Assembly (NCBI GenBank): GCA_027604665.1
Contig: JADGIZ010000672.1
Span: 1-10,275, forward strand
DNA from: Polyrhizophydium stewartii
Lineage: Eukaryota > Chytridiomycota > Chytridiomycetes > Rhizophydiales
Length of the DNA stretch: 10,275 bases
Reading direction: 5' to 3'
Part shown: positions 7,901 through 10,275 of the stretch, one piece after another
How the letters are laid out: each line of letters begins with the position of its first letter
Position numbering within the stretch: position 1 is the stretch's first letter
Program-made: the position numbers and the translations under genes
Notes under the pieces: generated by a model
Seen by the model: only the letters and a program-made list of their open reading frames with translations
Database searches by the model: none
What the model was told of the DNA's origin: nothing

Positions 7901-10275
7901 GCGACGAGTAGTAATCGGCCAGCGTGGTCGACAGGCGCGACTCGGTGTTCTTGAGACGGTGGCCCTCGTCAATGATCATGTAGACCCACTTGACCTTGCT
8001 GAGCACGGGGCGGTCCTTGGGGTTGATGATGTACTCGAACGTGGTGATGATCACGTTGTAGTCGCCCGCCTTGACGGTGCTGGCGAGGTTCTTGCGCTCG
8101 GTCGGGCTGCCCTTGTAGACGATCTTCTTGACGGCTGGCGCCCACTTTTCAAATTCGAGCACCCAGTTGGTCATGGTCGACAGCGGCACAATGACCAGGA
8201 ACGGGCCGGGCTGCTTCTTCTTCTCGATCAGGTATGTGATCAGCGACAGCGTCTGGATCGTCTTGCCGAGACCCATCTCGTCGGCGAGGATGCCGTTGAG
8301 ACGGTTGTTGTAGAGCGACACCATCCATTGCAGGCCCTTGATCTGGTACTCCTTGAGCGTGCCGCCAATGAGAATCGAAGGCTGCTCCGTGACCTCCTCG
8401 CGGATGCGGTGCGCCGTGGCGTAGTAGTCGCGCGTGCCCTCGGGGTCCTCGTCCTCGACGACGGCGGACTGGTCAACGGGGATCTCAAAGTCGTTGCCGA
8501 CAAACGACTTTTGCTTCTCGACGGCGTTGGTGAGCGACACCAGGAAGCTGTTGGTCTGCTCGAGCAGGTGCGTGATGCGCGTGTCCTTGGTCTTGTCGAT
8601 GAGCTTGAGATAAGCCTCTTCGTCGTTGGCTTTGAGGGCATTGAGACGCTCCTGTGACACGCGCTGCAGACGGCGCTCCTCCTCCTTGGCGGCGTTCTGG
8701 TGGAAGCGCTGGATGAGGTTGCCGAGCTTGACGCAGCGGGTCTGCTGCTGCTTGTGGAAGGCGAGGAAGTCACGGCCGTGCTTGTTGACGGTCTCGAGGA
8801 AGTCGGTGTGCTTCTGGCGCTCGCGCTTCTCGCGCTCGGAGCGCTGCTCGCGCTCGCGCTGCTCCGTCTTGTGCGCCTCGCGCAGGCTCTGCTTCTTAAC
8901 ACGGCGGAAGGTGCTGCGGTCGACGGCGGTCGCAAGCGTGGTCGAGCGCGAGAGCGACTCGGCGATCTCGGCGCGAAGCTGGCGCTGCTTGTCGAGCAGC
9001 CGCAGAGCCTTGAGCTCAATGACCGACTTGAGCTTGAGGTCGGCCGATAGGTTGCTTGGCAGCGACTCGAGCTCCTTGATGCGAAACTCGACGCGGGCAG
9101 CGAGATAGCGCTCGCGCTCGGCCTTGAGTGCCGCATGGTCGATGGGCGTGGGCATGGCGCTGGGCACGATCAGGCGCTTCTGGAACTCGGCGAACGAGAT
9201 CTGCGTGTTGGACAGGACATGGGGCGACGAGTACGCTGCGAGGGCATCCTGCGCTGCGGGGGCGGCCGGCGCCACTGGCACGGCAGGACCGGCAGGACCG
9301 CCCGGGTGCTGGGCGAGCTGTTCCTGCTTGACGGCGCCGGCGACGATGCCCTGGGCAATCATGGCCGGCGGCGGCAGCTCGGTGGCGGCAGGTGCCTGGG
9401 CAGCGGATGCGGGGTCAAAGGCGGCCTGCTGCAGGAAGTCCGGGACCGCCTTGTTGGCGGCGAGCAGCTTGTAGGACTGGATCTGGTAACGCAGCACATC
9501 GAGCTGAGCTGGCGTGAACGATCCCTGGGGCTGCGAAGGCGACCCGACGCCGGCGAGCTGCGACTGCTGCTGAATCTGCTGCTGCTGCTGGACCTGCTGG
9601 CGCTGGGTCATGACACTGTACTCGCGCAGGATGCCAATGAGGCGGGCGAACTCTGGGTCGGATTGCTCGCTGGCGCCGTTGGACTTGAGCTGCTGTGCTT
9701 TCTGTTGTGCGCATGCGGAGGCGAGGGGGTGCGGCATGGGGCGGGTGCGGCAGGGGCCGGCCAGGGTGCGCGACCAGGGTGTGGTCAGCAGGCGGCGGGC
9801 GGCGGGCGGAGGAGCGGGCAGCAGCGGGCGGCGAGTCCGTGCAGGCGGACATGGCCATGAAGGCGCATCCAAGGACGCAGCACGAGAGCGAGGAGGGGCC
9901 GGGCGGCGCTCACGGCGATGATGCCCTTGATTTCCTCGGGGGTGTAGGTGACCCTGACGGCGGGCTGTGCCGCGAGATGGCCGAGCATGGCCTGCTGCTG
10001 GGCGTGCTGCTGGTCGTGCAGCTGCGCCAGGGGCAGCATGGAGCGCGAGCGGGCCAGGCCGCGGGTCTGCGGCGGAAGCGGCGGGCTCGGGAGCGGGTGC
10101 GGGTGCGGCGCGGGCCCTCGCGCGGGCGGCGCGCTGGGGAGGTGCAGCGGCGGCGCGGGTGGCAGAACTTGCGGCTGCGGCAGGCGGTGGAGCGGCGGCG
10201 GCGGCCATGGCTGCGGCTGCGGCGGCGGCGGCTGCGGCGGCGGCGGCTGCGGCTGCTGCTGCTGCTGCTGCTGCT
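4963..10275 (-). CDS. SNF2: SWI2/SNF2-type chromatin-remodelling ATPase (five exons in window, N-terminus missing)
   Basis: Minus-strand exons are 10275-9914 (partial), 9701-7866, 7556-7222, 7142-6720 and 6628-4963, giving 1539 residues. Window numbering: Gln/Pro-rich N-terminal region (1-80); QLQ domain near 181-215 ([20 protein letters not shown]); HSA domain about 370-450, which in yeast binds Arp7/Arp9; ATPase N-lobe with Walker A DEMGLGKT (594-601), DEGH (698-701) and LTGTP (726-730); C-lobe with [11 protein letters not shown] and [11 protein letters not shown] (992-1002); SnAC domain about 1045-1180; charged linker about 1200-1330; bromodomain about 1340-1455 with the acetyl-lysine-binding Asn at 1430 in KYN. 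All ATPase motifs look intact. The family is the catalytic subunit of SWI/SNF or RSC, sliding and ejecting nucleosomes in the nucleus. Snf2 and Sth1 share this architecture, so which paralogue this is, or whether the lineage has one, is undecided. It converges on TCF25. Confidence 0.97.
6629..6719 (-). other. SNF2 intron 4 in this window (91 nt, phase 2)
   Basis: Minus-strand donor GTGCGT, acceptor TGTTTGCAG. Splicing restores a Trp codon and the near-invariant [20 protein letters not shown] of helicase motifs V-VI. Confidence 0.95.
7143..7221 (-). other. SNF2 intron 3 in this window (79 nt, phase 2)
   Basis: Minus-strand donor GTTGCG is atypical; acceptor GCCAACAG. A CTAAC branch-site-like string lies in GGGCTAACTCAG, about 30 nt before the acceptor. 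Splicing gives [20 protein letters not shown], matching the family before the conserved ICNHPFVF. Confidence 0.9.
7557..7865 (-). other. SNF2 intron 2 in this window (309 nt, phase 0)
   Basis: Minus-strand donor GTGGGT, acceptor CTTTGCCAG. It lies between LILTGTPLQ and [12 protein letters not shown], at the junction of the two ATPase lobes. At 309 nt it is several times longer than most introns here. Retention would keep the frame open until a TGA at 7634-7632, truncating the ATPase after its first lobe. It contains a long inverted repeat, listed separately. Confidence 0.95.
7698..7767. repeat. Perfect 13-bp inverted repeat within SNF2 intron 2
   Basis: CCGGTGTGCAGGA at 7698-7710 is the exact reverse complement of TCCTGCACACCGG at 7755-7767, with a 44-nt GC-rich spacer. 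A smaller stem is possible inside the spacer (GGCGC at 7727-7731 with GCGCC at 7737-7741, loop of 5). In the pre-mRNA this could fold into a long hairpin. Function is unknown. Confidence 0.85.
9702..9913 (-). other. SNF2 intron 1 in this window (212 nt, phase 0)
   Basis: Minus-strand donor GTGAGC, acceptor GCACAACAG. It joins [13 protein letters not shown] to [20 protein letters not shown] and switches reading frame, since 212 is not a multiple of 3. The upstream exon reads as Gln/Pro-rich Snf2-like N-terminal sequence only in the frame that this splice requires. Confidence 0.88.
10253..10275 (-). repeat. CAG repeat coding for polyglutamine at the window edge of SNF2
   Basis: Seven CAG codons (minus strand), cut by the window end, run into alternating Gln and Pro codons down to about 10205. 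In the frame set by the downstream exon this reads polyglutamine, not polyalanine or polyserine. A second Gln-rich tract lies at 9558-9605, just before the QLQ domain. Gln-rich N-termini are common in fungal Snf2 proteins. Confidence 0.85.

Noticed and set aside
9914..10208. ATG at 10208 as the start of SNF2
   Set aside because: This frame gives Ala/Arg-rich sequence without similarity to the family and is a shadow of the Gln/Pro frame that splices into the QLQ exon in phase. The gene continues past the window.
1..10275. tRNA, rRNA or other structured RNA genes; secretion signals or membrane proteins
   Set aside because: I saw no cloverleaf-like sequence or rRNA segment on either strand, and no hydrophobic run in the three real proteins. 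A covariance-model scan would be needed to exclude weak RNA candidates.
1..10275. CTG decoded as Ser (CUG-clade yeast)
   Set aside because: CTG codons sit at conserved leucines, for example in PELWALLNF of the ATPase, and the GC content is far higher than in that clade.

Overview
The window looks like nuclear DNA from a GC-rich fungus. Two genes are interrupted by eight GT-AG introns. The SWI/SNF ATPase has the fungal layout (QLQ, HSA, ATPase, SnAC, bromodomain), with no BRK domain visible between HSA and the ATPase. The Rqc1/TCF25 gene also fits a fungus. CTG codons fall at conserved leucines of the ATPase, so the code appears standard and the CUG-Ser yeasts are unlikely. I cannot name the lineage; six of eight splice donors begin GTG, which suits a high-GC basidiomycete or early-diverging fungus but does not settle it.

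Layout, left to right. (1) Positions 1-1845, plus strand: the 3' part of an unrecognised gene coding for a low-complexity protein rich in His, Cys, Asp and Ser, open at the left edge. (2) 1846-2073: a 228-bp non-coding gap of visibly lower GC, holding the 3' end of gene 1 and the promoter and leader of the next gene, with two upstream AUGs. (3) 2074-4938, plus strand: a complete five-exon gene for Rqc1/TCF25 (856 residues), a subunit of the ribosome-associated quality control complex. (4) 4939-4962: 24 bp between two convergent stop codons. (5) 4963-10275, minus strand: the 3' 1539 codons of a SWI2/SNF2-type chromatin-remodelling ATPase in five exons, open at the right edge inside a polyglutamine tract.

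Both multi-exon models were assembled by hand from splice sites and reading phase. Exon lengths sum to whole codons (857 including stop for TCF25, 1540 including stop for SNF2), and every junction rejoins conserved sequence, so I consider them reliable. The two named genes act in different processes (nascent-chain quality control and chromatin remodelling); their link here is physical, with 3' ends so close that transcripts should overlap. GC-rich, GC3-rich coding sequence creates many long shadow frames on the opposite strand, and I left these out.

I see no mobile element, CRISPR array, tRNA, rRNA or clear sign of transfer, and no convincing undescribed system. The points most worth a second look are the His/Cys-rich protein at the left, the polybasic N-terminal segment of TCF25, the 309-nt SNF2 intron with a perfect 13-bp inverted repeat, and the convergent 3' ends.
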